64,000 nt of DNA, from positions 57,942-121,941 of the forward strand of contig JAHZAY010000002.1 in NCBI GenBank assembly GCA_019423685.1, written 5' to 3'. The translations under genes were made by a program, and so were the position numbers. Source of the DNA: Clostridiales bacterium. GTDB lineage: Bacteria > Bacillota > Clostridia > Oscillospirales > Ruminococcaceae. Each line of letters begins with the position of its first letter. Within the stretch, counting starts at the first letter, position 1. The notes under the pieces were generated by a model. It did not search any database and was not told the DNA's origin. It worked only from the letters and a program-made list of their open reading frames with translations. This document shows positions 50,852-59,049 of the stretch, piece by piece.

Positions 50852-51505
50852 ATGAACATCATACTTCTCGGAGCGCCCGGTGCTGGTAAAGGCACCCAGG
50901 CGGAAAAAATCTGTGAGTATTGTCATATTCCTCAGATCAGTACCGGCAACATCATCCGCGCCGCAATGAAAGACGGGACAGAGGCCGGTTTAAAGGCACA
51001 AGAATTCGTTCATGCAGGAAAACTGGTGCCAGACGCAGTAGTGATTGAAATGGTGAACGAACGTCTGAAACAGGATGATTGCAAAAACGGTTTTATTCTC
51101 GACGGCTTTCCGCGTACTGTGCCGCAGGCGCAGGCGCTCAAGGATATGGGCGTCGAGATCGATCATGTGATCGACATCGAAGTTCCTGATGAGACGATCA
51201 TGCAGCGGTTGACCGGCCGACGTGTATGCAGCGAGTGCGGCGCAACCTATCACCTCGTCAACAACCCGCCAAAGGTTGCGGGTGTCTGTGATAAGTGCGG
51301 GCACGAGCTGATCATCCGCAAGGATGACCACCCGGATACCGTCAAGGACAGGCTGCAGGTTTACCACGAGCAGACAGAACCGCTCAAAGACTTTTACGGC
51401 AAGCTGGGTTCTCTCTTTGAGATTGACGGCACCAAGTCGGTTGAGCAGGTGACCAAGGAAGTATTCAGTGCGCTGGAGAAAAAGCCGGCTGCTCAGGAGG
51501 ACTAA
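50852..51505 (+). CDS. adk: Adenylate kinase with zinc lid
   Basis: The 217-aa enzyme catalyses ATP + AMP = 2 ADP. The P-loop is GAPGAGKGTQ (about 7-16) and the lid contains four cysteines C-x2-C...C-x2-C (VCSECGATYHLVNNPPKVAGVCDKCG in parts), the zinc-stabilised form typical of Gram-positives. Lies after secY in the usual order. Confidence 0.97.
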   Translation: MNIILLGAPGAGKGTQAEKICEYCHIPQISTGNIIRAAMKDGTEAGLKAQEFVHAGKLVPDAVVIEMVNERLKQDDCKNGFILDGFPRTVPQAQALKDMGVEIDHVIDIEVPDETIMQRLTGRRVCSECGATYHLVNNPPKVAGVCDKCGHELIIRKDDHPDTVKDRLQVYHEQTEPLKDFYGKLGSLFEIDGTKSVEQVTKEVFSALEKKPAAQED

Positions 51506-51510
51506 ACCCA

Positions 51511-52254
51511 ATGGTTGTGCTCAAAACAAGCAAAGAACTTTCCGATATGAGGCTTTCCTGCAAAATCAGCGCACAAGCGCTGGCCCTTGCGGGACAGCTG
51601 ATTAAACCGGGCGTCTCCACAGCTTATGTGGACAAAATGCTTCATGAGTTCATCCTCGCGCAGGGCGCACGGCCCACCTTTTTGCACTACGGCGGTTTTC
51701 CTGCCGCGTGTTGCATCTCGGTCAACAACGAGGTCATCCACGGCATCCCTTCCTCGAGAGTAATCCTGGAAGGCGATATCGTCAGCGTTGACGTCGGAGC
51801 CTCTATTGGAGGATATACCGGCGACAACGCAGCGACCTTCGCCGTCGGCAAAATCAGCAACACGGCAAGAAAGCTCATCGACGTTACCCAGGAGTGCCTG
51901 CACCGGGCAATCCTGGCGGCACAGCCGGGCAATCATCTCGGCGACATCGGCCACGCGGTCCAGTCCTTTGCCGAAGCCAATGGCTTTTCAGTAGTGCGGG
52001 ACTATGTGGGACACGGCGTGGGAAGAGAGCTCCACGAGGACCCATCGGTACCAAACTATGGCGCCGCAGGTCACGGGATGCTTCTGGTGCCGGGTATGAC
52101 CATCGCCATTGAGCCGATGATCAATGTGCTTGGCAGCGCGGTGCGAACAAGACGCGACGGTGCGATTGTGACAAAAAGCGGCAGCCTTTCGGCGCACTTT
52201 GAGCACACGGTCGCGATCACTTCTTCCGGTCCAGTCATTCTGACAAGGGCTTGA
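51511..52254 (+). CDS. map: Type I methionine aminopeptidase
   Basis: The 247-aa enzyme removes the initiator Met. Metal ligands are present in SVDVGASIGGYTGDNAATF (Asp/Asp), VGHGVGRELHEDP (His), IEPMINV (Glu) and SAHFEHTVAIT (Glu). Begins 5 nt after adk. Standard place and length. Confidence 0.96.
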   Translation: MVVLKTSKELSDMRLSCKISAQALALAGQLIKPGVSTAYVDKMLHEFILAQGARPTFLHYGGFPAACCISVNNEVIHGIPSSRVILEGDIVSVDVGASIGGYTGDNAATFAVGKISNTARKLIDVTQECLHRAILAAQPGNHLGDIGHAVQSFAEANGFSVVRDYVGHGVGRELHEDPSVPNYGAAGHGMLLVPGMTIAIEPMINVLGSAVRTRRDGAIVTKSGSLSAHFEHTVAITSSGPVILTRA

Positions 52255-52265
52255 GGAGGAAAACC

Positions 52266-52520
52266 ATGATTCAACAAGGCTGCATCGTCAGGCCGACAGC
52301 CGGCAGAGAGCAGGATCGGTACTTTGTGGTGCTCAACCGCGAGGGACAGACGGCGACCATCTCGGATGGGAGAAAGCGAAAGCTGGAAAACCCGAAGAGA
52401 AAGAATGTGCGTCACCTGCAAGACACCGGCGTCCAGATGGACAGCGCGGACATGGCGACCAACAAACAACTCAGAAAAGCATTGCGCAACAAAGGATTCT
52501 TCAAGGTACAAAGCCTGTAA
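52266..52520 (+). CDS. KOW domain RNA-binding protein, L14e-like
   Basis: An 84-aa basic protein with a KOW-like N terminus (QGCIVRPTAGREQDRYFVVLNREGQTATISDGRKRKL). Related proteins in Clostridia are encoded between map and infA and resemble ribosomal protein L14e of archaea and eukaryotes. A ribosome-associated or RNA-binding role is inferred from location and fold; it has not been shown by anything here. ATG at 52266 with TTGAGGAGGAAA upstream. Confidence 0.8.
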   Translation: MIQQGCIVRPTAGREQDRYFVVLNREGQTATISDGRKRKLENPKRKNVRHLQDTGVQMDSADMATNKQLRKALRNKGFFKVQSL

Positions 52521-52549
52521 GGATCGAACGTCAGAAGGAGGTTTTTTAC

Positions 52550-52768
52550 TTGTCCAAGGAAGACGTAATCGAAATTGAAGGTAAGGTATTGGAAGCCTTG
52601 CCAAACGCTCAATTCAAAGTTGAGCTGCCAAACGGCCATGTGATTTTAGCCCATATCTCCGGTAAGCTGAGAATGAACTTCATCAGAATCCTTCCGGGTG
52701 ATAAGGTAACGGTGGAGATGTCTCCGTACGACCTGCAAAAAGGCCGCATCACCTGGCGTTCCAAATAA
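52550..52768 (+). CDS. infA: Translation initiation factor IF-1
   Basis: The 72-aa OB-fold factor blocks the A site during initiation: KEDVIEIEGKVLEALPNAQFKVELPNGHVILAHISGKLRMNFIRILPGDKV. The TTG start has GAAGGAGG upstream. Family length. Confidence 0.96.
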   Translation: MSKEDVIEIEGKVLEALPNAQFKVELPNGHVILAHISGKLRMNFIRILPGDKVTVEMSPYDLQKGRITWRSK

Positions 52769-52829
52769 ATCCAAGGTAAAAGGGTAAGGGGTCGCCACAG
52801 GCGTCCCCACGACAAGGAGGTAGTTTCAA

Positions 52830-52943
52830 ATGAAAGTAAGACCTTCCGTTAAACCCATGTGCGAAAAATGCAAAATCATCAAACGCAAAGGACGCATTAT
52901 GGTAATTTGCAGCAACCCGAAGCATAAACAGCGTCAGGGTTAA
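52830..52943 (+). CDS. rpmJ: 50S ribosomal protein L36
   Basis: A 37-aa zinc-ribbon protein MKVRPSVKPMCEKCKIIKRK..., with C11, C14, C27 and H32 as zinc ligands. ATG at 52830 with ACAAGGAGG upstream. Too small for many gene callers. Confidence 0.96.
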   Translation: MKVRPSVKPMCEKCKIIKRKGRIMVICSNPKHKQRQG

Positions 52944-53013
52944 TAGTAACCCGGGCTAAAAGAAAAGCCCTTTGGGATATGCAAGACCTATATAATGGAG
53001 GTGCAACAAAAGT

Positions 53014-53382
53014 ATGGCTCGTATAGCTGGTGTAGACCTGCCTCGCGAGAAGCGGATCGAAATTGGACTTACCTATATCTACGGTATCGGAAGAAAGTCC
53101 GCAAACGACATCCTGGCAGCAACAGGTGTTAACCCTGATATCAGAGTTAAAGACATGGACGAGGATGACGTTACAAAGCTGAGAGATTACATTGATAAAC
53201 ATTTTGTTGTTGAGGGTGACCTTCGTCGTGACGTTGCACTCGACATCAAGAGACTGATTGAAATTGGATGCTACAGAGGCGTTCGTCATAGAAAAGGTCT
53301 GCCTGTAAGAGGTCAGAGAACCAAGACAAACGCTCGTACAAGAAAAGGTCCAAAGAAAACAATCGCTAACAAGAAGAAGTAA
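53014..53382 (+). CDS. rpsM: 30S ribosomal protein S13
   Basis: A 122-aa head protein contacting the P-site tRNA: RIAGVDLPREKRIEIGLTYIYGIGRKSANDIL and the basic C-terminal RHRKGLPVRGQRTKTNARTRKGPKKT. First gene of the alpha operon proper. Confidence 0.97.
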   Translation: MARIAGVDLPREKRIEIGLTYIYGIGRKSANDILAATGVNPDIRVKDMDEDDVTKLRDYIDKHFVVEGDLRRDVALDIKRLIEIGCYRGVRHRKGLPVRGQRTKTNARTRKGPKKTIANKKK

Positions 53383-53400
53383 GGGGAGGGATATTGAGAA

Positions 53401-53805
53401 ATGGCTAAAGTTAACAACGGTAAAAAAGCCACCACACCAAGACGTCGTGAGCGTAAAAATATTGAGCGCGGCGCTGCTCATATCCAGTCTACTTTTAACA
53501 ATACCATTGTTACTATCACAGACACACAGGGCAACGCAATTTCCTGGGCAAGCGCGGGCGGTCTGGGCTTCAGAGGCTCCAGAAAATCCACCCCATTTGC
53601 TGCACAGACTGCTGCGGAGACCGCTGCTAAGGCTGCAATGATCCACGGCCTGAAATCTGTGGAAGTATTTGTTAAAGGTCCGGGCGCAGGACGTGAGGCT
53701 GCCATCCGCGCACTGCAGGCAGCTGGTCTGGAAGTAAACATGATCAAGGATGTTACTCCAATTCCACACAACGGATGCCGTCCGCCAAAGAGAAGAAGAG
53801 TGTAA
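53401..53805 (+). CDS. rpsK: 30S ribosomal protein S11
   Basis: A 134-aa platform protein: IERGAAHIQSTFNNTIVTITDTQGNAISWASAGGLGFRGSRKSTPFAAQ and DVTPIPHNGCRPPKRRRV. Confidence 0.97.
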   Translation: MAKVNNGKKATTPRRRERKNIERGAAHIQSTFNNTIVTITDTQGNAISWASAGGLGFRGSRKSTPFAAQTAAETAAKAAMIHGLKSVEVFVKGPGAGREAAIRALQAAGLEVNMIKDVTPIPHNGCRPPKRRRV

Positions 53806-53824
53806 TTAAGGAGGAACCAGAACT

Positions 53825-54418
53825 ATGGCAAAGAACAGACAGCCAGTCCTCAAGCGCTGCAAAACGCTGGGCCTTTCCCCGGCCGTCCTTGGTTACTCCA
53901 AGGAGACCCGCCGCAACCCGAAGCAGATGCGCCGCAAACAGTCTGAGTACGGCCTGCAGCTGAACGAGAAACAGAAAGTTAAATTCATTTATGGCGTCCT
54001 GGAAAAACAGTTCCACGCTTACTATGAGAAGGCTGAGCGCAAGACCGGCGTAACCGGCGAGATCCTGCTGCAGGAGCTTGAGCGCCGCCTGGACAACGTC
54101 GCTTACCGCATGGGCTTTGCAAACACCCGTCGTGAGGCTCGTCAGCTGGTAGGTCACGGACACTTCACCGTAAATGGCCATCGCGTAAACATTCCATCCT
54201 TCCAGGTAAAACCGGGCGATGTAGTTGCCGTTTGCGAAAAATCCCGCAACAGCACAAAGTTCAAGACCCTGGTCGAGGAGCTTGGCAAGAACCCAACTCC
54301 AAAGTGGATCGAAAAAGAAGCTGGAGCATTTGAGGGCAAGATCGCCGCAATGCCAGCTCGTGACGACATCGACTATGAGGTCAACGAGCAGCTGATCGTT
54401 GAGTTGTACTCCAAATAA
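53825..54418 (+). CDS. rpsD: 30S ribosomal protein S4
   Basis: A 197-aa primary assembly protein with the S4 domain (LDNVAYRMGFANTRREARQLVGHGHFTVNGHRVNIPSFQVKPGDVV). It lacks the N-terminal zinc cysteines of the C+ form. S4 represses the alpha operon or its own gene in other bacteria. Confidence 0.97.
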   Translation: MAKNRQPVLKRCKTLGLSPAVLGYSKETRRNPKQMRRKQSEYGLQLNEKQKVKFIYGVLEKQFHAYYEKAERKTGVTGEILLQELERRLDNVAYRMGFANTRREARQLVGHGHFTVNGHRVNIPSFQVKPGDVVAVCEKSRNSTKFKTLVEELGKNPTPKWIEKEAGAFEGKIAAMPARDDIDYEVNEQLIVELYSK

Positions 54419-54562
54419 TAAGATGCGAATTCTTTCTGAAAGGAAAGTTCCTTTTTGGAAGAGCTTCACCCGCCTTATTAAGTTGGTGGACCAAAGCAAC
54501 TCAGTATGGGAACGCGAAAATAACGGCGGCCGAACAGCCGCTGCCATTTAAGGGGGGTTAAA

Positions 54563-55561
54563 ATGGTAAAGATTATCGAACCAAAGATTGAGACCGCAGA
54601 ACTAAAATCTGATGGAACATACGGCCGATTTGTTGTGGAACCGCTTGACAGAGGTTTTGGCATAACATTAGGTAACAGCCTGAGACGTGTGTTGCTCTCC
54701 TCGCTTCCTGGCGTTGCAGTCACATCCATTAAAATTGATGGCGTACAACACGAATTCTCAACTATCGAGGGCGTGAAAGAGGACGTCACCGAGATTGTCC
54801 TGAACATCAAGGGTTTAACTGCAAAACTTTATTGTGATGGCCCGAAGATCGTTTACATCAACGCGGAGGGCGAAGGCGAGGTCACTGCCGGTTCCATCCA
54901 GTGTGATGCAGACGTCGAGATCCTGGACCCCAGCATGCACATCGCTACCCTGGGACCAAACGCTGTCCTGCGCATGGAAATTGTGCTGGATAAAGGCCAG
55001 GGCTATGTTTCTTCCGAAAAGAACAAACAGATTGCCCGGGAAAAGAGCAGCGACAAGTCCATTCAGGATAAAACCCAGGTGGACAAAATGTCCCTGAACA
55101 AGATTTACATCGACAGCATTTATACCCCTGTCTTAAAGGTAAACTATACTGTCGAAAACACCCGTGTAGAACAGATTACCGATTATGACAAGCTGACCCT
55201 GGAAGTTTGGACTGACGGCACCATCTCTGCAAAAGAGGCGGTCAGCCTTTCGGCCAAGATCCTGACCAGACAGCTCAATCACTTCGTAGATCTGTCCGAA
55301 GAGGTGAGCAACACCGAGATCATGGACACCCAGGAGGACACTGGAAAAGAGAAGGTTTTGGAGATGACCATCGAAGAGCTGGATCTTTCTGTCCGTGCCT
55401 TCAACTGCCTCAAACGCGCGGGTGTCAACACCGTCGGCGATCTGATCAACAAGTCGCAGGACGAGATGATGAAGGTCAGAAACCTGGGCAAAAAGTCTTT
55501 GGAAGAGGTTCTTGCAAAGCTCGAATCCCTCGGCTTCAGCCTGAATAAGAGTGACGAATAG
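54563..55561 (+). CDS. rpoA: DNA-directed RNA polymerase subunit alpha
   Basis: The 332-aa alpha subunit: N-terminal dimerisation domain (residues about 1-230, DRGFGITLGNSLRRVLLSSLPGVAVT) and C-terminal promoter/activator-binding domain (about 250-330, IEELDLSVRAFNCLKRAGVNTVGDLI). A 145-nt gap after rpsD contains no terminator that I can see. Confidence 0.97.
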   Translation: MVKIIEPKIETAELKSDGTYGRFVVEPLDRGFGITLGNSLRRVLLSSLPGVAVTSIKIDGVQHEFSTIEGVKEDVTEIVLNIKGLTAKLYCDGPKIVYINAEGEGEVTAGSIQCDADVEILDPSMHIATLGPNAVLRMEIVLDKGQGYVSSEKNKQIAREKSSDKSIQDKTQVDKMSLNKIYIDSIYTPVLKVNYTVENTRVEQITDYDKLTLEVWTDGTISAKEAVSLSAKILTRQLNHFVDLSEEVSNTEIMDTQEDTGKEKVLEMTIEELDLSVRAFNCLKRAGVNTVGDLINKSQDEMMKVRNLGKKSLEEVLAKLESLGFSLNKSDE

Positions 55562-55603
55562 TTGAGATACATTCCATAATCCATGTAAAAGGAGTGAATT
55601 TGG

Positions 55604-55945
55604 ATGCCAGGCACCAGAAAACTCGGCAGAGTTACTGCGAGCAGAACGGCTATGCTTAGAGCAATGGTTACCTTCCTGCTGGAAAACGGCAAGATCGAAA
55701 CCACAGTTACCAGAGCAAAAGAGGTCAAGGCAATGACCGAGAAGATCATCACCAAGGCTAAAGAGAATGATCTGCATTCCAAGCGTCAGGTTTATTCTTA
55801 CGTTACAAAGGAAACCGTCGCAAAGAAAGTCTTTGATGACATTGCTCCAAAATATAAAGAGAGAAACGGCGGTTACTGCCGTATTATCAAGATCGGCCCA
55901 CGCCGCGGCGATGCAGCGGAGATGGCGATCATCGAATTGATCTAG
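55604..55945 (+). CDS. rplQ: 50S ribosomal protein L17
   Basis: A 113-aa protein: MPGTRKLGRVTASRTAMLRAMVTFLLENGKIETTVTRAKEVK. Last gene of the cluster, followed by a row of hairpins. Confidence 0.97.
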   Translation: MPGTRKLGRVTASRTAMLRAMVTFLLENGKIETTVTRAKEVKAMTEKIITKAKENDLHSKRQVYSYVTKETVAKKVFDDIAPKYKERNGGYCRIIKIGPRRGDAAEMAIIELI

Positions 55946-55965
55946 GTTATCTGCTTTTTTCAATT

Positions 55966-56040
55966 GGTGGATATACCACCGGATATATCGATATAACCGG
56001 TCTTGTGGGGGATTCTTCCACAAGGTAGGGGCGCGGCCCC
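55966..56040 (+). terminator. Row of four hairpins after rplQ
   Basis: Four stem-loops follow in 75 nt: GGTGG/CCACC (55966-55980), CCGG/CCGG enclosing the palindrome TATATCGATATA (55979-56000), CTTGTGG/CCACAAG (56002-56024) and GGGGC/GCCCC (56028-56040). None has a long T-run, but together they could stop or stabilise the 3' end of the ribosomal transcript. Confidence 0.5.
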
Positions 56041-56069
56041 TTGACGAAAACAATATTTTGTGCTATTAT
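56041..56069 (+). promoter_or_regulatory. Orphan promoter after the ribosomal cluster
   Basis: TTGACG (56041-56046), 17-nt spacer, TATTAT (56064-56069). No open frame starts between it and the terminator at 56167. Confidence 0.7.
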
Positions 56070-56075
56070 GTACAA

Positions 56076-56195
56076 GTAACGATTTCCATGGCACTTTTCG
56101 GGTAAAGCCGATTGTGATCAGGTTGGCTTGTGGATGGACGCATCCGCCTGGTGAGGGTCATGGGGGAAAAAGCTCCGGGACGCCGGAGCTTTTTT
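56076..56195 (+). ncRNA. Candidate short non-coding transcript or nitroreductase leader
   Basis: Between the promoter (56041-56069) and the terminator (56167-56195) lies about 120 nt with paired elements AAGCC/GGCTT, CAGG/CCTG around GGATG/CATCC (56135-56150). It carries no signature of SRP RNA, 6S RNA, tmRNA or T-box that I recognise. It is either a small RNA or a leader that terminates before the nitroreductase gene. Confidence 0.45.
56167..56195 (+). terminator. Terminator upstream of the nitroreductase gene
   Basis: AAAAAGCTCCGG/CCGGAGCTTTTTT with a GACG loop, ending in T5-C. Confidence 0.92.
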
Positions 56196-56247
56196 CTTAC
56201 CCTCTTTTATAATCAAAACCCTATCCCTGCGAAAGGAGCGATGTGCT

Positions 56248-57057
56248 GTGATGGACAATGAAACGCTGCAAGTGCTAAAAAATCGCGCTTCACTGCGCGT
56301 ATACGACAAAAGAGAGATCCCCCAGGAGGTGCTGGACCAGATCTTAGAGGCGATGATGCGGGCGCCTACAGCCGGCAATCAGATGCTGTATTCGGTCATT
56401 GTGGTGCGAGACCAGAAGATGAAGGAAATCCTTTCCCAGACCTGCGATCATCAGGCATTCATCGCCACAGCGCCGGTGGTACTGATCTTCTTGGCCGATC
56501 ACCAGAGATGGTTTGACTATTATCGCCTCAACGGTGTTGCAGAATATTGCAATCGGGAGGGCCTGCGCTTTGAAGCACCACAGGAATCCGATTTGCTGCT
56601 TGCGATAGAGGACGCCATGATTGCTGCACAGAATGCGGTCATCGCTGCGGAATCGTTGGGAATCGGCTCCTGCTATATCGGGGATATCATGGAGAATTAT
56701 GAGGTGCACCGGGAGCTGTTTGACCTGCCGGACTGGGCCTTCCCAATTGGAATGCTCTGTCTGGGATACTATCGCCCGGATCACCCGAAGAAGCTGCGGG
56801 AACGCTTCGACCGCAAGTATATCGTCTTTGAGGAAAGGTACAAACACCTCACCGATGAGGAGTACCGCGATATGTTTTCCAACGAGGAAAAGCGCTACAA
56901 CCCCAATAACCCGTATCGGGCAGAAAATTTTGCACAGGCTTTCTATGCCCGCAAGACAGGTGCGTCCTTTAGCAAGGAGATGGCCCGTTCAGCACGGGTT
57001 GCGATGAAGCAGTGGGATGGACACCTATTAAATCCACAGGTTTTTGACAAGAAATAA
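56248..57057 (+). CDS. Nitroreductase family protein
   Basis: A 269-aa FMN enzyme of the NADPH-dependent nitroreductase group: LKNRASLRVYDKREIPQEVLDQILEAMMRAPTAGNQMLYSVIVV (FMN contacts), and a FMN-phosphate loop with ESLGIGSCYIGDIMENYEV. A C-terminal extension rich in charged residues (about 195-269) follows. The GTG at 56248 is 9 nt from GAAAGGAG and the ATG at 56251 12 nt; either may be used. The substrate is unknown. Confidence 0.85.
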   Translation: MMDNETLQVLKNRASLRVYDKREIPQEVLDQILEAMMRAPTAGNQMLYSVIVVRDQKMKEILSQTCDHQAFIATAPVVLIFLADHQRWFDYYRLNGVAEYCNREGLRFEAPQESDLLLAIEDAMIAAQNAVIAAESLGIGSCYIGDIMENYEVHRELFDLPDWAFPIGMLCLGYYRPDHPKKLRERFDRKYIVFEERYKHLTDEEYRDMFSNEEKRYNPNNPYRAENFAQAFYARKTGASFSKEMARSARVAMKQWDGHLLNPQVFDKK

Positions 57058-57281
57058 ATATACAAATCGGAAAAATCCGCTCTATTTTTACAATTTTCTT
57101 GGGAAATAGGGCGGGTTTCTTTATTTTTGACAAGATTTAGAATAAAATCCTCCAGAAAAGTATAGTATTTACTATATAGATGTGTTACAATAAAGAATAA
57201 ATAAGGGAATTTGTTCTTTGCACAAAGACGGATTGTAGGGAAAAATTTATGGATGCACATTGCAAAGAGGAGTGTTGAGGA

Positions 57282-58427
57282 ATGCTTTTAATTAAGCAAG
57301 CAGAGGTATACGCGCCAGAATATCTGGGTGTACGGGACGTCCTGGTTTGTGGCGGTGTTATTGAGGCCGTGGAAGAGCACATCGAGGCGGAGCTGCCTTT
57401 CTGTAGGGTGATTGACGGACGGGGGAAAAAGCTGACCCCGGGATTCATCGATCCCCATGTCCACATCACAGGAGGCGGCGGAGAGGGAAGCTTTCACACC
57501 CAGGTTCCCCCGGTTAAATTTTCGGAACTGATTTCCGGCGGCGTCACCTCTCTGGTCGGCCTGCTGGGAACCGACGGCATCAGCCGCAGCGTCGAAAACC
57601 TGTTGGCGCGTGCAAAGGCTCTCAAAGAGGAGGGACTGAGTGTCTATGTGTGCACCGGTTCCTATGGCTATCCCAGTGTTACCCTGACAGGGGATGTCAA
57701 GAAGGACATTATGTTTATCGACGAGGTGATCGGCGTCAAGCTGGCCCTCTCCGATCACCGTGCACCGAATGTCACAGTGGATGAGCTGATCCGTCTGGCG
57801 AGCGATACCAGAGTTGCCGGTATGCTTTCCGGCAAATGCGGTATGGTTACCCTGCACATGGGCGGGGATGAGCGGGCACTCTCCCTGGTGAACAAGGCGT
57901 TGGAGAGTACCTCCATTCCGATTAAGATCTTTCATCCAACCCACATCACCCGCAGCCGCGAGCTGATGGAGCAGGCGTTTGACTTTGCCAAACGGGGCGG
58001 CTTCATCGATATGACCTGCGGCAGCAAGGGCGAAAGCGCCCCTTCGCTGTGTGCGATCAAGGCCAAAGAGCAGGGTGTTCCGATGGAAAACATCACCTTT
58101 AGCTCGGACGGAATGGGCAGCTGGTCGACCTATGACGAGGCAGGAAATCTCCTGCGAATCGGTTACTCGGCGGTGGACACCATCTATGAGGAGATCAAGC
58201 GCCTTGTATTGGAGTTTGGAATGCCTTTGGAGCAGGCTTTGTGCTTTGCCACCAGCAACACCGCCCGTGCGCTGGAAATTGAAAAGCACAAGGGACACAT
58301 CGCACAGGGCATGGATGCCGATATCCTGCTGTTTGATGAGGATTTGACCCTCAATACCGTCATCGCAAAAGGCGAAGTGATGATGGAGGATCACACCGTG
58401 ATGCGCACAGGTACATACGAAGCATAA
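57282..58427 (+). CDS. iadA: Beta-aspartyl-peptidase (isoaspartyl dipeptidase)
   Basis: The 381-aa amidohydrolase splits beta-aspartyl dipeptides formed from damaged proteins. Metal-binding HVH (GFIDPHVHITGGGGEGSF, about 66-68), a carboxylated Lys in VIGVKLALSDHRAPN (about 162), later His ligands in THITR and Asp in SSDGMGSW are all visible. Length fits IadA. Starts at ATG 57282 after GAGGAGTGTTGAGG. Single-gene unit with strong terminator. Confidence 0.95.
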   Translation: MLLIKQAEVYAPEYLGVRDVLVCGGVIEAVEEHIEAELPFCRVIDGRGKKLTPGFIDPHVHITGGGGEGSFHTQVPPVKFSELISGGVTSLVGLLGTDGISRSVENLLARAKALKEEGLSVYVCTGSYGYPSVTLTGDVKKDIMFIDEVIGVKLALSDHRAPNVTVDELIRLASDTRVAGMLSGKCGMVTLHMGGDERALSLVNKALESTSIPIKIFHPTHITRSRELMEQAFDFAKRGGFIDMTCGSKGESAPSLCAIKAKEQGVPMENITFSSDGMGSWSTYDEAGNLLRIGYSAVDTIYEEIKRLVLEFGMPLEQALCFATSNTARALEIEKHKGHIAQGMDADILLFDEDLTLNTVIAKGEVMMEDHTVMRTGTYEA

Positions 58428-58460
58428 AGCAAATTGCAAGAATAGAATGGACAGGACAAT

Positions 58461-58497
58461 CCCCACCTGAGAAAATTCTCAGGTGGGGATTTCTTTT
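58461..58497 (+). terminator. Terminator of iadA
   Basis: CCCCACCTGAGAA/TTCTCAGGTGGGG forms a 13-bp stem followed by a T-rich tail. Confidence 0.92.
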
Positions 58498-58585
58498 AAA
58501 AAATATTTTTTGGGGGAAGAGAAATTATTTTGGAGAGGTTTTCATAAAATTTTACAAAAATCTGGCTGATTTTTTGAAAGAAATC

Positions 58586-58594
58586 TGCTATACT
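58586..58594 (+). promoter_or_regulatory. Extended -10 promoter of the Cys-rich protein unit
   Basis: TGC directly before TATACT (58589-58594); no good -35. It starts a leader of about 160 nt containing a leader ORF and a terminator. Confidence 0.55.
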
Positions 58595-58629
58595 GTTTTT
58601 GTCAGTAAAAATAAAGGGGTGGATGTTCC

Positions 58630-58692
58630 ATGACCTATTGTACTTGGTCCAGATCGTTTGAAAAGATGATTTCTTTTAGCTGGTGTTGCTGA
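58630..58692 (+). CDS. Leader peptide, 20 codons, Cys/Trp-rich
   Basis: ATG at 58630 follows AAGGGGTGG by 8 nt. The peptide starts MTYCTW and ends SWCC with TGA at 58690-58692, so three of 20 residues are Cys and two are Trp. The last codons (AGC TGG TGT TGC) form the 5' arm of the terminator that follows. This is the layout of a transcription-attenuation leader. It is not known from any family I recognise. Confidence 0.5.
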   Translation: MTYCTWSRSFEKMISFSWCC

Positions 58693-58732
58693 AGGTGCCG
58701 CATTGTGTACTTTCGGTAGACCAGCTTTTTTT
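58678..58732 (+). terminator. Attenuator terminator upstream of the Cys-rich gene
   Basis: AGCTGGT (58678-58684) pairs with ACCAGCT (58720-58726), and CTGAAGGT with ACTTTCGG inside, followed by seven Ts. It overlaps the last codons of the leader peptide. Confidence 0.75.
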
Positions 58733-58759
58733 GTTTCGTGTGAAAGGAGTGCTTTTTTC

Positions 58760-58957
58760 ATGATTCCATGTAGAAAATTCTGTGCCGATTATTACGAGGG
58801 ATGCCACAAAAACTGTGAGAGGTGGAAAGACTTCCTCGAAAAGAGCAGCAAGGAAAGGGAAGAGAAAAAGGCCTATCTGCACACCTACAACGAGCTGTGC
58901 AGCACCATTGTGCGGCAGTGCCGGGCCAACAGTCTCCACTATTCCCACTGGGCCTAG
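58760..58957 (+). CDS. Small cysteine-rich protein, 65 aa
   Basis: AAAGGAG lies 7-8 nt before the ATG at 58760. The protein begins MIPCRKFCADYYEGCHKNCERW and continues with a Lys/Glu-rich helix, then LCSTIVRQCRAN; it has six cysteines and two His, suggesting metal binding. No signal peptide is seen. I do not recognise a family. A leader peptide ORF and terminator upstream suggest that its expression depends on the supply of an amino acid such as cysteine. Confidence 0.7.
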   Translation: MIPCRKFCADYYEGCHKNCERWKDFLEKSSKEREEKKAYLHTYNELCSTIVRQCRANSLHYSHWA

Positions 58958-59006
58958 TTGAAAACTCTTGCCCTTTATTGCAGTACCGTTTTACATACCG
59001 ATCTTG

Positions 59007-59049
59007 AAAAAAGGAAGCTCCTCCCTTAGACAAGGGAAGAGCTTCCTTT
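59007..59049 (-). terminator. Terminator of the Nudix gene
   Basis: Minus-strand AAAGGAAGCTC/GAGCTTCCTTT with an inner CCCTT/AAGGG stem, followed by a T-run. It begins at the stop codon of the Nudix gene. Confidence 0.85.

Noticed and set aside
58601..58732. T-box leader before the Cys-rich gene
   Set aside because: The T-box sequence (GGTGG-type with the specifier loop) and its long fold are lacking; the region is too short and better explained by a leader ORF and terminator.
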